A DNA stretch of 6,309 nt from positions 1-6,309 of the forward strand of contig CAMHBN010000114.1 in assembly GCA_946183385.1 (NCBI GenBank). The letters are read 5' to 3'. This DNA comes from an uncultured Ruminococcus sp. (GTDB taxonomy: Bacteria > Bacillota > Clostridia > Oscillospirales > Ruminococcaceae). Every line of letters begins with the position of its first letter. Within the stretch, counting starts at the first letter, position 1. The notes below the pieces were generated by a model. The model was not told the DNA's origin. It did no database searches and was given only the letters and a program-made list of their open reading frames with translations. Of the stretch, positions 1 through 6,120 are shown piece by piece. The translations under genes were made by a program, and so were the position numbers.

Positions 1-37
1 AGTACAGCACCGTACATCAGCTGTTCGGTGCTGTATT
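1..37 (-). terminator. Hairpin straddling the DUF624 stop codon, possible operon terminator
   Basis: A perfect 10-bp inverted repeat pairs TACAGCACCG (3-12) with CGGTGCTGTA (26-35) around a 13-base loop. The upstream arm on the minus strand lies inside the last codons of the DUF624 gene and the loop contains its TGA stop (17-19). A GC-containing stem right at the end of the last visible gene of the operon suggests an intrinsic terminator. The U-tract that would decide this falls beyond the window edge, so the call is tentative. Confidence 0.45.
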
Positions 38-658
38 CATATTATTACTTTTTTCTTCCAGCTCTACGAATATTCTCTTGATGAACGAGCAGTTAATATA
101 GCAGAGAAAGGCAGGGACAAAAATCAGCCCGAGAAGCATTGTCGTGTAGTTCCACATCACGGCAAAAAGTATCGTCAGTGTTATGGCAGCCATTATCAGT
201 GTTCTTACTATATAACGCAGACCTATGAACACCGCATTTTTTATGCTCTGAAACGGCGTGTTCTCATATCTCGCAACACAGGCGAAAACGTAAGTCATAC
301 AGATGAGGTATACCGCCGACGCGATCATCAGTATAACCCGCAGGATATCGGATGACTGAGGCATACCGAAAAAATACAGGTAGTTTGACCATAAAAGCAT
401 TCCTCCGACAATCATTAATGGCAGCCAGACAAGAGTTGCATGGCGGAAATTGCTCCTGAAATAACCGAAAAATTTTCGGGCGATGTGTGCGTCGTCATCA
501 TCGTGCATTCTGAAGCATACCGCGTGAAGAGCTGTTGCAGACGCGCCGATCGTCACAACAGGCAGTGAGCATATCAGCCAGCACAGTGACAGAAGGACCA
601 AATTCGTAAATTTTGTCATCAGCGAATATAAAACGCCGTCAGGTCTGAATATTCCCAT
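17..658 (-). CDS. DUF624 (YesL-like) family integral membrane protein
   Basis: This 213-residue protein has the layout of the DUF624/YesL family, small membrane proteins of unknown function encoded beside CUT1-type carbohydrate ABC importers in Firmicutes. The N-terminus G-I-F-R-P-D-G-V-L-Y followed by L-C-W-L-I-C-S-L-P-V-V-T-I-G-A-S (25-40) is the family hallmark. About five hydrophobic segments can be seen: roughly 19-40, 75-96, 106-128, 149-168 and 170-190. An acidic run (H-D-D-D-D, 52-56) and a basic stretch lie between the first two, and the C-terminal tail is short and hydrophilic. The start is supported by a perfect AGGAGG (665-670) six bases upstream. It is the last visible gene of the importer operon, 140 bp after the binding-protein gene and separated from it by two hairpins, so it may be expressed at a different level. 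A role in transporter assembly or sugar sensing is only a guess. Confidence 0.85.
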   Translation of the reverse strand: MGIFRPDGVLYSLMTKFTNLVLLSLCWLICSLPVVTIGASATALHAVCFRMHDDDDAHIARKFFGYFRSNFRHATLVWLPLMIVGGMLLWSNYLYFFGMPQSSDILRVILMIASAVYLICMTYVFACVARYENTPFQSIKNAVFIGLRYIVRTLIMAAITLTILFAVMWNYTTMLLGLIFVPAFLCYINCSFIKRIFVELEEKSNNMNTAPNS

Positions 659-671
659 TGCGCACCTCCTG

Positions 672-718
672 AAAAAGTATGACAGTTTCCGCGGGAGCTG
701 TCCCGACTAATACTTTTT
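672..718 (-). promoter_or_regulatory. Long-range hairpin abutting the DUF624 ribosome binding site
   Basis: AAAAAGTAT (672-680) pairs perfectly with ATACTTTTT (710-718). Inside are two competing stems: GACAG (681-685) with CTGTC (698-702), and CGGGA (692-696) with TCCCG (701-705). Read on the minus strand, the structure has an A-tract arm, a stem and a closing ATACTTTTT arm, ending two bases before the AGGAGG of the DUF624 gene. It has the shape of a weak terminator or attenuator, or of a structure limiting ribosome access. The structure is seen; the function is inferred. Confidence 0.4.
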
Positions 719-725
719 ATTTACG

Positions 726-762
726 GAAACAGTGAAAGGGAAATGCTCCCTTCCACTGTTTC
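726..762 (-). promoter_or_regulatory. Strong intergenic hairpin after the binding-protein gene
   Basis: GAAACAGTG (726-734) pairs with CACTGTTTC (754-762) and AAGGGA (736-741) with TCCCTT (747-752). This gives 15 base pairs interrupted by one A/C mismatch, with a 5-base loop (742-746). In the operon's direction the stem is preceded by AAAAA and followed by CGTAAAT, with no U-tract, so it is not a canonical terminator for the operon. On the plus strand it is followed by GTTTTT (767-772), but no plus-strand gene precedes it. A 3'-end stabiliser or processing site that raises binding-protein mRNA relative to the downstream gene is plausible. Confidence 0.5.
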
Positions 763-798
763 TGTCGTTTTTAAGCTTGATGAAAAGCAGCGGTATTT

Positions 799-2568
799 TT
801 AGTTTGCAGCTTTAGCCTCGTTCTCGAGTGCCTTTCTTCTCTCAGCTTCCTTCTGCTGGAATTCAACGCACTTCTGATAACCGTACTCGTTTGCCTTGCT
901 TATCATTTCATCAACTATCTTGTCGAACTCCTCATCACTGCTTGCATATACAGCGTTCCATGAACCTGTCTTGATGCAGTCAGCCACCTGAGCCCAGATC
1001 GTAGTCAGGTCAGCGTCCTTTGTGCTCTCGGAGAAGCTGGTGCCCAGCTTTATGGAGATGTGACCGTTCTTCTCGAGATATTCATCCGCGTTGTCAGCGC
1101 CTGCCCATGCTCTCCACTTGGAGTAGATATCGGAAGGAACAAGGCTTTCGTTGTAGGATTTCCACATAAGGTAGTTGTAGCTTTCGCCCGTTTCGGGATT
1201 GATAGCGTCGGGAGCCCATGTCGTATTGTTGATCTGGCACATACCGTCTGTGTAGAAGCCGGAATAGCCAGCCGCCGACATATCCGTGCTGCTTCCGTCT
1301 GTTATCGCCGATTTACCGAGGTCGGTGAAGTATGCCTTACCGCTTTCGTTTATGTCCCATGTCGCGCCCTTGGGACCGTACTTCATGGTCATATATCCCT
1401 CGGGAGTGCAGAGCCAGTTGATGATAGCCATGCAGAGCTCGGGCTCCGCAGTTTTTGAACCGATAGTCCATACACGGTTGCCGCCGAAAACATTAAGGCC
1501 GTCAACATAGTTCTTTGCGTCATTGGGAGTGAGAGCGTACATAGCCTTGCCCTCTGAAATATGAGCATCGGTGTTGTAGAGATCTCCGCCCATCCAGTGG
1601 AAGAGATTGAAGAATGCTGCACCGTCCTTGTATGCCTCGGCAGCCTCGTTGAAGGTCTGGGTCATTGAATCGGGATCAACCAGTCCCTTCTGATAAAGCT
1701 GATTGTAGAACTTCAGGCAACGCAGGTACATACCGTCCTTTTTGAGGGCGTCCTCGTATTCCTGCTTCTCCATGTTATAGAGACCGAATCCGAACTCGTC
1801 ATAGCCGTAGAGAGCAGCGGTTGCCTTTACATACATTACCATATTTCCGTCCCAGTCGGGGAACATAGATACAGCATAAGTCTTTCCGCCCGAATCGGAT
1901 GTCGGGCAGGCTTTCTGCATAGCCTCAAACATCGGGATATAGTCCTCGAGTGTTTTTATCTCGGGTGAACCGATCTCCTCATAGAGATCGAAACGGACAT
2001 CGGGATAATAGAAGTACGCGGCGTGCTGGTCGGCAGACTCGCTCACATCATATCCGAATCCGTAGACCTTGCCTGTGATGCCTCTGTTCTTTTCAAGGGC
2101 AACATCCATGTGCTCCTTTATGTATGAACCGTATTCATCAAGCAGATCCTCGTCCTCCCAGTCGAAGAGCAGACCTGCTTCGGCAGCCTGAACATAGTCA
2201 TCGGAATCGTTTCCGAATACTACGATGTCACCGAGGTTGCCTGCCTCCATACGGGTGGCGAATGTGCCTTCCGCGTTGTTGATGATGTTGAGCTTTACAT
2301 TGAACTTCTCCTTCAGCACATCGGCGAACCAGCCTATCTGTTCACCGGAATAATTCGCAAGCTGAGAGTAGACCTCGAGGGTAACGGTCTCTGAGGGGAT
2401 AATATCGTCGAGATCGCCGGCAGCTTCAACTTCCGCATCATTCTGCGTACCCGCCTTGGTAGTCGTCTCGGCATCTGCAGAGCCGTTCTGGTTTCCGCCG
2501 CAGGACACGCCCGATAACATCATTATCAGAGCAAGCAGTCCGGCAGCCGTTTTCTTTCTTGTTTGCAT
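799..2568 (-). CDS. Extracellular carbohydrate-binding lipoprotein of a CUT1-type ABC importer
   Basis: This 589-residue protein would capture the transported sugar outside the membrane and deliver it to the two permeases encoded just upstream. The N-terminus is a lipoprotein signal peptide: basic residues 4-6, a hydrophobic core 8-19, and a lipobox ending G-V-S-C with the lipidated cysteine at 23. A polar linker of about 30 residues, rich in T, A, D, E, G and N, tethers the globular part, which begins near residue 60. The segment N-L-G-D-I-V-V-F (111-118) and the C-lobe segment F-G-G-N-R-V-W-T-I-G through W-L-C-T-P-E-G-Y (361-392) are typical of large LplA/YtcQ-like binding proteins. It is longer than many CUT1 binding proteins (about 420-500 residues) and ends in a charged, probably helical tail rich in E, K and A (570-589). 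An AAGGAGTGA site (2576-2584) sits seven bases before the ATG. The ligand cannot be named; an oligosaccharide from plant polysaccharide is a reasonable guess for the habitat. Confidence 0.9.
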   Translation of the reverse strand: MQTRKKTAAGLLALIMMLSGVSCGGNQNGSADAETTTKAGTQNDAEVEAAGDLDDIIPSETVTLEVYSQLANYSGEQIGWFADVLKEKFNVKLNIINNAEGTFATRMEAGNLGDIVVFGNDSDDYVQAAEAGLLFDWEDEDLLDEYGSYIKEHMDVALEKNRGITGKVYGFGYDVSESADQHAAYFYYPDVRFDLYEEIGSPEIKTLEDYIPMFEAMQKACPTSDSGGKTYAVSMFPDWDGNMVMYVKATAALYGYDEFGFGLYNMEKQEYEDALKKDGMYLRCLKFYNQLYQKGLVDPDSMTQTFNEAAEAYKDGAAFFNLFHWMGGDLYNTDAHISEGKAMYALTPNDAKNYVDGLNVFGGNRVWTIGSKTAEPELCMAIINWLCTPEGYMTMKYGPKGATWDINESGKAYFTDLGKSAITDGSSTDMSAAGYSGFYTDGMCQINNTTWAPDAINPETGESYNYLMWKSYNESLVPSDIYSKWRAWAGADNADEYLEKNGHISIKLGTSFSESTKDADLTTIWAQVADCIKTGSWNAVYASSDEEFDKIVDEMISKANEYGYQKCVEFQQKEAERRKALENEAKAAN

Positions 2569-2615
2569 AGAAAAATCACTCCTTTTTATATTTAAAAAAT
2601 ACTGTGTCAGAAAGA

Positions 2616-3554
2616 TCAGCCCTTTACTGCGCCCAGCATAATTCCTTTTTCAAAATATTTTGAGAGGAAAGGATATACTATCAGTATGGGGATAAGTGTG
2701 ACCATTGCCACAGTAAATTTTATGGTCTTCATATTCAGCAGCGACGTCACCATTTCATTGGTAACATTTCCCGACGACATGAATGCTGATATGTTCGACG
2801 AGCTTGTCAGGTAGATGTAAAGGCGGTGCTGAAGCGTGAAGAGCTTCGGATTGCCCGACATCAGTATCAGCGAATCGGTGAAAGAGTTCCAGTGTCCCAC
2901 TGCTCCGAATATGGCGATAGTTGCAAGTATGGGCTTGCAAAGAGGGAATATCACCTTACGGAATATCGCAAAATATCCCGCTCCGTCGATTGCCGCAGCT
3001 TCTTCAAGCTCACGCGGGATAGATTCAATATAGGTCTTGACGAGAATAATATTGTAAGGCGACATTATCGACGGGATAATATAGCCCATGAAGTTGTTGG
3101 TAAGTCCGAGCATAGACATATTCAGATACCACGGGATAAGTCCCGCGTTGAAATACATCGTTATGATGAGGAAACGGTACCAGAATTTGCGTCCCCACAT
3201 TTCCTTTTTGGTGACAAGATATCCGACAAACGCCGATGCAAGGACCATCAGTATCGTGCCGATGACTGTCCTTGATATTGATACGAGAAATGAAGAACCA
3301 AGGTCATTGACATTCATCAGGCTGATGTAATTCCCGAAGTGGATACCTCGCGGGAATAGCTTAACAGCTCCGCTGCTCACAAGGTCATTATCACTTATCG
3401 TATTGATAAACAGATAATAGAAAGGGAAGAAACAAGCAACTGCAAAGAGCGTGAAGAACGAATAGTTCAGGATATTGAATATCACATTCCCGATTACGGT
3501 CTTTCTGTGCTGAGCAGTTATTGAATCACGCTTTTGGAGGGTATTATCTTCCAT
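2616..3554 (-). CDS. Carbohydrate ABC transporter permease, YtcP/LplC type
   Basis: This is one of the two membrane subunits forming the sugar channel, 312 residues long, close to the usual family length. Six hydrophobic segments are visible at about 32-52, 92-114, 128-145, 156-175, 209-228 and 280-298. The cytoplasmic EAA loop that docks the ATPase is clear: E-E-A-A-A-I-D-G-A-G (184-193), then the conserved F-P at 203-204. The C-terminus K-G-I-M-L-G-A-V-K-G is characteristic of the YtcP/LplC subgroup. The start is fixed by an AAGGAGGA site (3562-3569) that overlaps the stop codon of the upstream permease; only 13 bases separate the genes, suggesting translational coupling and matched amounts of the two subunits. 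The binding-protein gene follows after 47 bases. Confidence 0.93.
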   Translation of the reverse strand: MEDNTLQKRDSITAQHRKTVIGNVIFNILNYSFFTLFAVACFFPFYYLFINTISDNDLVSSGAVKLFPRGIHFGNYISLMNVNDLGSSFLVSISRTVIGTILMVLASAFVGYLVTKKEMWGRKFWYRFLIITMYFNAGLIPWYLNMSMLGLTNNFMGYIIPSIMSPYNIILVKTYIESIPRELEEAAAIDGAGYFAIFRKVIFPLCKPILATIAIFGAVGHWNSFTDSLILMSGNPKLFTLQHRLYIYLTSSSNISAFMSSGNVTNEMVTSLLNMKTIKFTVAMVTLIPILIVYPFLSKYFEKGIMLGAVKG

Positions 3555-3567
3555 ATTGCTCTCCTCC

Positions 3568-5076
3568 TTATACTATGCTTTCGCCGCGGATAGCCTTTGA
3601 AACACGGTTCGCGGCAAACAGCAGTATCACGCTTACAAGCGATTTGACCATTCCCACCACAGTGGAAAGCGGTATCTGGCTCATTCCTCCGCTTCCGCCG
3701 AGACCAAGGTTATATACATACAGATCAAGGACTTCTATGGTATTCTTGTTTGTCGCGTTCTTGAATACAAGGTACTGATCCATACCGTTTGAAAGGATTC
3801 CCGCTATGGCAAGCAGCAGAAGCACAAAGAAAGTCGGCATCAGCTCAGGTATCGTGATATGCCATATCTTCGCAAATCTTCCTGCTCCGTCAATGGTCGC
3901 GGCTTCGTAAAGCTGCTGATCAATGCCCGTTATGGCAGCGATGTAGATTATCGCATTCCAGCCAAGGGATTTCCATAAGCCCCACAGCAGCATCTTGAAC
4001 CATATCCCCTTCTCGCCCATAAGAAAGTTTATCGGTTCGGTGTATGCGCCCGCATCAATGAGGAACTGATTTACGAAGCCCTCAGTCGAGAAAAGCGCAA
4101 ATGCAAAGGTGTAGATAAGCACCCAGCTTATGAAATTCGGTATAGTCGTAACCGTCTGCACAATGCGGCGGAAACGGCTGTTTTTAATTTCCGCGAGGAA
4201 TATCGCAAACGCCAGCGGCATCCACGACGTAAGCAGTCCGAGTCCGCTCATTGCGAGAGTATTCGTAAGCACTCTTATGATATCCGAGCGGGTCGCGGAG
4301 TTCTCAAACAGATAAGCAAACCATTTGAACCCGACAAAGTTTTCCGATGTCAGCTCGGCACCGGGAGTGTAGTCATAGAAAGCGTATCTCCAGCCCCAGA
4401 GCGGCAGATAGCTGAACAGGAAAAGCAATACTATAAAAGGAAGGAACATCAGAAACAGCTTATATTTCGGTGCCATTTCATATTTGTCTTTTTCATCGGC
4501 TTTCGGGAGCGTCAGAAGATATATGATACCAATGATCAGACAGAGCGCTGTCACTGCGAAAAACACGTATATACCGGAAGGTATCACAGCACCTATCTTG
4601 TCAGGTTTCTTTGAAGCAGCATATCCCGGATATTGTGCAAGTATCAGACCTGTTCCGACAGCTCCGACCACACAGCCGATTATACCGAGCCTGCCGCCTA
4701 TCCTTTTCAGGCGAAGCTCGCCAAGCGTTACCGCGCATCCAATGCCTGACGTAACGAGTCCAAGGCAAGTGATAAGCGCTCCGATATAAGTCATCGTGAT
4801 AACGCTTTGTTCGATCCAGCCCTTTTTGAGAGCCCTCGAAAACCCTTCTGAAAGACTGCCGTAAGAAATGCCTGTCGTAAAAAGTGAGGCATTCTTGTCA
4901 GACAGAGCACTAAGGTGCGTAGGGTTAAATGCAGGTATGAACATACAGATAAGAAGCCCTATAATAATAATTCGTAAGGCGATCTCGATCGGTTTCTTTA
5001 CCTTTACTGAGGAAGCATTGGCAGTTGCCGCAGCAAGCTTGCTTTTGCCGTTCACTTCTTCTGTTGACACGTCCAT
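3568..5076 (-). CDS. Carbohydrate ABC transporter permease, LplB type, with extra N-terminal membrane domain
   Basis: This is the partner permease of the importer, 502 residues from the chosen start. The C-terminal 300 residues (about 203-502) are a standard LplB/YteP-like subunit, with a first core helix and S-Y-L-P-L-W-G-W (222-229), further hydrophobic segments near 270-295, 309-330, 360-380, 416-432 and 471-490, and the EAA loop E-A-A-T-I-D-G-A-G-R (391-400) followed by I-P at 409-410. Family members are usually about 300 residues. Here roughly 200 residues precede the core: a polar segment (1-28), then hydrophobic spans at about 32-50, 91-116, 130-148 and 169-190, with a loop of about 40 residues (51-90) between the first two. 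Start choice: the frame stays open 17 codons further up, to an ATG at 5127, but only the ATG at 5076 has a good ribosome binding site (GAGGTGA, 5081-5087), and the upstream codons would cover the likely promoter. It is the first gene of the operon. No ATPase gene is nearby. Confidence 0.92.
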   Translation of the reverse strand: MDVSTEEVNGKSKLAAATANASSVKVKKPIEIALRIIIIGLLICMFIPAFNPTHLSALSDKNASLFTTGISYGSLSEGFSRALKKGWIEQSVITMTYIGALITCLGLVTSGIGCAVTLGELRLKRIGGRLGIIGCVVGAVGTGLILAQYPGYAASKKPDKIGAVIPSGIYVFFAVTALCLIIGIIYLLTLPKADEKDKYEMAPKYKLFLMFLPFIVLLFLFSYLPLWGWRYAFYDYTPGAELTSENFVGFKWFAYLFENSATRSDIIRVLTNTLAMSGLGLLTSWMPLAFAIFLAEIKNSRFRRIVQTVTTIPNFISWVLIYTFAFALFSTEGFVNQFLIDAGAYTEPINFLMGEKGIWFKMLLWGLWKSLGWNAIIYIAAITGIDQQLYEAATIDGAGRFAKIWHITIPELMPTFFVLLLLAIAGILSNGMDQYLVFKNATNKNTIEVLDLYVYNLGLGGSGGMSQIPLSTVVGMVKSLVSVILLFAANRVSKAIRGESIV

Positions 5077-5080
5077 TCTA

Positions 5081-5087
5081 TCACCTC
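5081..5087 (-). promoter_or_regulatory. Ribosome binding site fixing the start of the large permease
   Basis: GAGGTGA on the minus strand lies four bases before the ATG at 5076. No comparable site precedes the in-frame ATG at 5127, where the sequence is AT-rich and promoter-like. This decides the shorter start. Confidence 0.75.
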
Positions 5088-5116
5088 GCTGTATAACATT
5101 TTGTATTACCACAACA

Positions 5117-5145
5117 ATTATATACAACGATTCATCGCTTTTCTA
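5117..5145 (-). promoter_or_regulatory. Candidate activator-dependent promoter of the importer operon
   Basis: A perfect minus-strand TATAAT lies at 5117-5122, which would start transcription near 5110 and leave a leader of about 34 bases. At a 17-bp spacing the -35 position (5140-5145) reads TAGAAA, a poor match to TTGACA. A good -10 with a poor -35 next to the upstream direct repeats fits a promoter needing an activator. This is inference from sequence only. A 6-bp inverted repeat (TTGTAT 5101-5106 with ATACAA 5122-5127) flanks the expected start site and may be coincidence. Confidence 0.35.
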
Positions 5146-5178
5146 TAATAATCTACCGTTTTATTATAACAATTTACC
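5144..5178 (-). repeat. Two 14-bp direct repeats spaced 21 bp, candidate operator
   Basis: TATAATAATCTACC (5144-5157) and TATAACAATTTACC (5165-5178), plus-strand readings, match at 12 of 14 positions and start exactly 21 bp apart, two turns of the helix. A weaker third match (10 of 14) lies at 5182-5195, out of the 21-bp phase. Tandem sites at this spacing are typical of AraC-family and some response-regulator activators, which often control sugar importer operons in Firmicutes. The proximal copy touches the weak -35 position of the candidate promoter at 5117-5145. The DNA is AT-rich, so chance similarity is possible. Confidence 0.4.
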
Positions 5179-5187
5179 AATCAAAAT

Positions 5188-5216
5188 AATCTAAACAAAT
5201 TAGAAACATTTTTCAA
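5188..5216 (-). promoter_or_regulatory. Alternative upstream promoter candidate for the importer operon
   Basis: On the minus strand TTGAAA (5211-5216) is followed after 17 bp by TAGATT (5188-5193), a fair match to a housekeeping sigma promoter (5 of 6 and 4 of 6). It would start near 5181, giving a leader of about 105 bases. The 21-bp-spaced repeats would then lie downstream of the start site, suiting a repressor rather than an activator. I cannot decide between this and the downstream candidate. Confidence 0.3.
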
Positions 5217-5244
5217 CAGTCCCTTCACGTTGTCATACTTATAT

Positions 5245-5279
5245 AAGAAGACCGGCTCCTCACGTGAGCCGGTCTTCTT
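5245..5279 (-). terminator. Rho-independent terminator after the flavodoxin lipoprotein gene
   Basis: AAGAAGACCGGCTC (5245-5258) pairs perfectly with GAGCCGGTCTTCTT (5266-5279), a 14-bp stem with a 7-base loop. In minus-strand RNA the stem ends in U-rich sequence (TCTTCTT, then ATATAAG) and has a matching A-rich 5' arm. The plus-strand reading also has a following U-run (CTTTTT, 5285-5290), so it could work in both directions. It lies about 45 bases after the stop codon at 5326 and separates the flavodoxin unit from the importer operon. Confidence 0.8.
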
Positions 5280-5325
5280 CATAACTTTTTCCTTTGAACT
5301 GCCTGCTTTTGAACCTATACTCCTT

Positions 5326-6120
5326 CTACCGAGCCAGCGGAAGCGAGTCGTACCACTCCTGCACATCTTCCTTTGTGGCACTTGCGGGGAAGCGTCTGCC
5401 CTCAAGCTGTTTGCCTATCGGCACAAGGTCTGCGATGTTTTTCTCGCTTGCAGCAATACCGCTGCTTGCCGATGTGCAGAAAGGTATGACAGTCTTATCC
5501 GAGAAGTCGTAGCATTCAAGGAAGGTGTCGATGATACGCGGCTCTTCTCCCCACCATATCGGATAGCCGAGGAAAATCGTGTCATAGCTGCCGATAGAAT
5601 CTATCGGGTCAGCAATTTCGGGGCGAACAGTCTTATCGTTCTGCTCTCTGTTTGCGCGGCAGTCGGTCTGGTATTTGATATCATCGTCGCTGTACGGCAC
5701 AGCCGCTTCGATGACATAACTGTCCGCACCCGTCAGCTCTATCAGATATTCAGCGATTTTTTCAGTGTTGCCCGTACGCGAGAAGTAGATGACAAGTGTG
5801 TCACTGCCCGTTTCGGTCTCCTTGAAGACCTCCTGCTTCATTAAGCAGATGTCGAACACGTCCCAGCGGTCGTCGCCGTTGAGGTCGTAGGGCTTACCTG
5901 CGAGGTCTTCCTCAGTGGGCTTGACAAGAATAAAGTCCTGCAGGTTCTGAATGTCCTGCTCAGTGTATTTGTAGTAGATGGCGGCAGAACTCGTCACGTC
6001 CGCAGACAGACTTGTCAGCGGCTCTGCCTGAATTCTACCCGAATCTGCGGTACTTCCGCAGCCTATCATCGTCGCGACAAGCGTTCCCGCTGTCATCAGT
6101 GCAGTTATGAGTTTTTTCAT
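5326..6120 (-). CDS. Exported flavodoxin-domain lipoprotein with a dockerin-like repeat
   Basis: This 264-residue protein has three parts. Residues 1-21 are a lipoprotein signal peptide (M-K-K start, hydrophobic core, lipobox M-I-G-C, lipidated Cys21), predicting anchoring on the outer face of the membrane. Residues 52-98 hold one dockerin-like unit: a helix, then a calcium loop D79-N81-D83-D87-D90 within D-L-N-G-D-D-R-W-D-V-F-D and a following helix; a full dockerin has two such loops. Residues 108-262 are a Flavodoxin_4-type domain with the FMN phosphate loop S-R-T-G-N-T (114-119), the aromatic P-I-W-W-G (187-191) expected near the flavin ring, and F-C-T-S-A-S-S-G (214-221) as the third flavin-contact loop. 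An FMN-dependent electron-transfer role is inferred; substrate and partner are unknown. The start has an AAGGAGGG site (6127-6134) six bases upstream. Its ATG overlaps the stop of the preceding small gene, and a terminator follows. Confidence 0.87.
   Translation of the reverse strand: MKKLITALMTAGTLVATMIGCGSTADSGRIQAEPLTSLSADVTSSAAIYYKYTEQDIQNLQDFILVKPTEEDLAGKPYDLNGDDRWDVFDICLMKQEVFKETETGSDTLVIYFSRTGNTEKIAEYLIELTGADSYVIEAAVPYSDDDIKYQTDCRANREQNDKTVRPEIADPIDSIGSYDTIFLGYPIWWGEEPRIIDTFLECYDFSDKTVIPFCTSASSGIAASEKNIADLVPIGKQLEGRRFPASATKEDVQEWYDSLPLAR

Noticed and set aside
726..772. A plus-strand terminator reading of the hairpin followed by GTTTTT.
   Set aside because: No plus-strand gene upstream could use it. 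It is kept only as a structural element of the minus-strand operon.
1060..1458. A plus-strand open frame of 132 codons opposite the binding-protein gene.
   Set aside because: No plausible ribosome binding site or domain; it is explained by the composition of the opposite coding strand.
2826..3275. A plus-strand open frame of 149 codons, with others overlapping it, opposite the YtcP-type permease.
   Set aside because: The minus-strand frame has the EAA loop, membrane segments and ribosome binding site. The plus-strand translations are rich in charged residues without a pattern and are shadows.
5077..5127. A 17-codon N-terminal extension of the large permease from the ATG at 5127.
   Set aside because: It has no ribosome binding site and would cover the likely promoter and leader, while the ATG at 5076 has a well-placed GAGGTGA.
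5144..5195. The AT-rich repeats as the start of a CRISPR array or a replication-origin iteron cluster.
   Set aside because: There are only two good copies, with no regular spacers and no associated genes; position beside a promoter fits an operator better.
5181..5282. A 33-codon minus-strand open frame starting M-K-K-T-G-S with an A/G-rich site upstream.
   Set aside because: Its first codons coincide with the perfect 14-bp terminator hairpin, and its tail is AT-rich promoter-like DNA. Terminator arms of this kind commonly read as short K-K-T-G-S peptides by chance.
5230..5844. A 204-codon plus-strand open frame opposite the flavodoxin gene.
   Set aside because: It lies antisense to a gene with clear flavodoxin and dockerin motifs, begins in the terminator hairpin, and its translation shows no recognisable domain.
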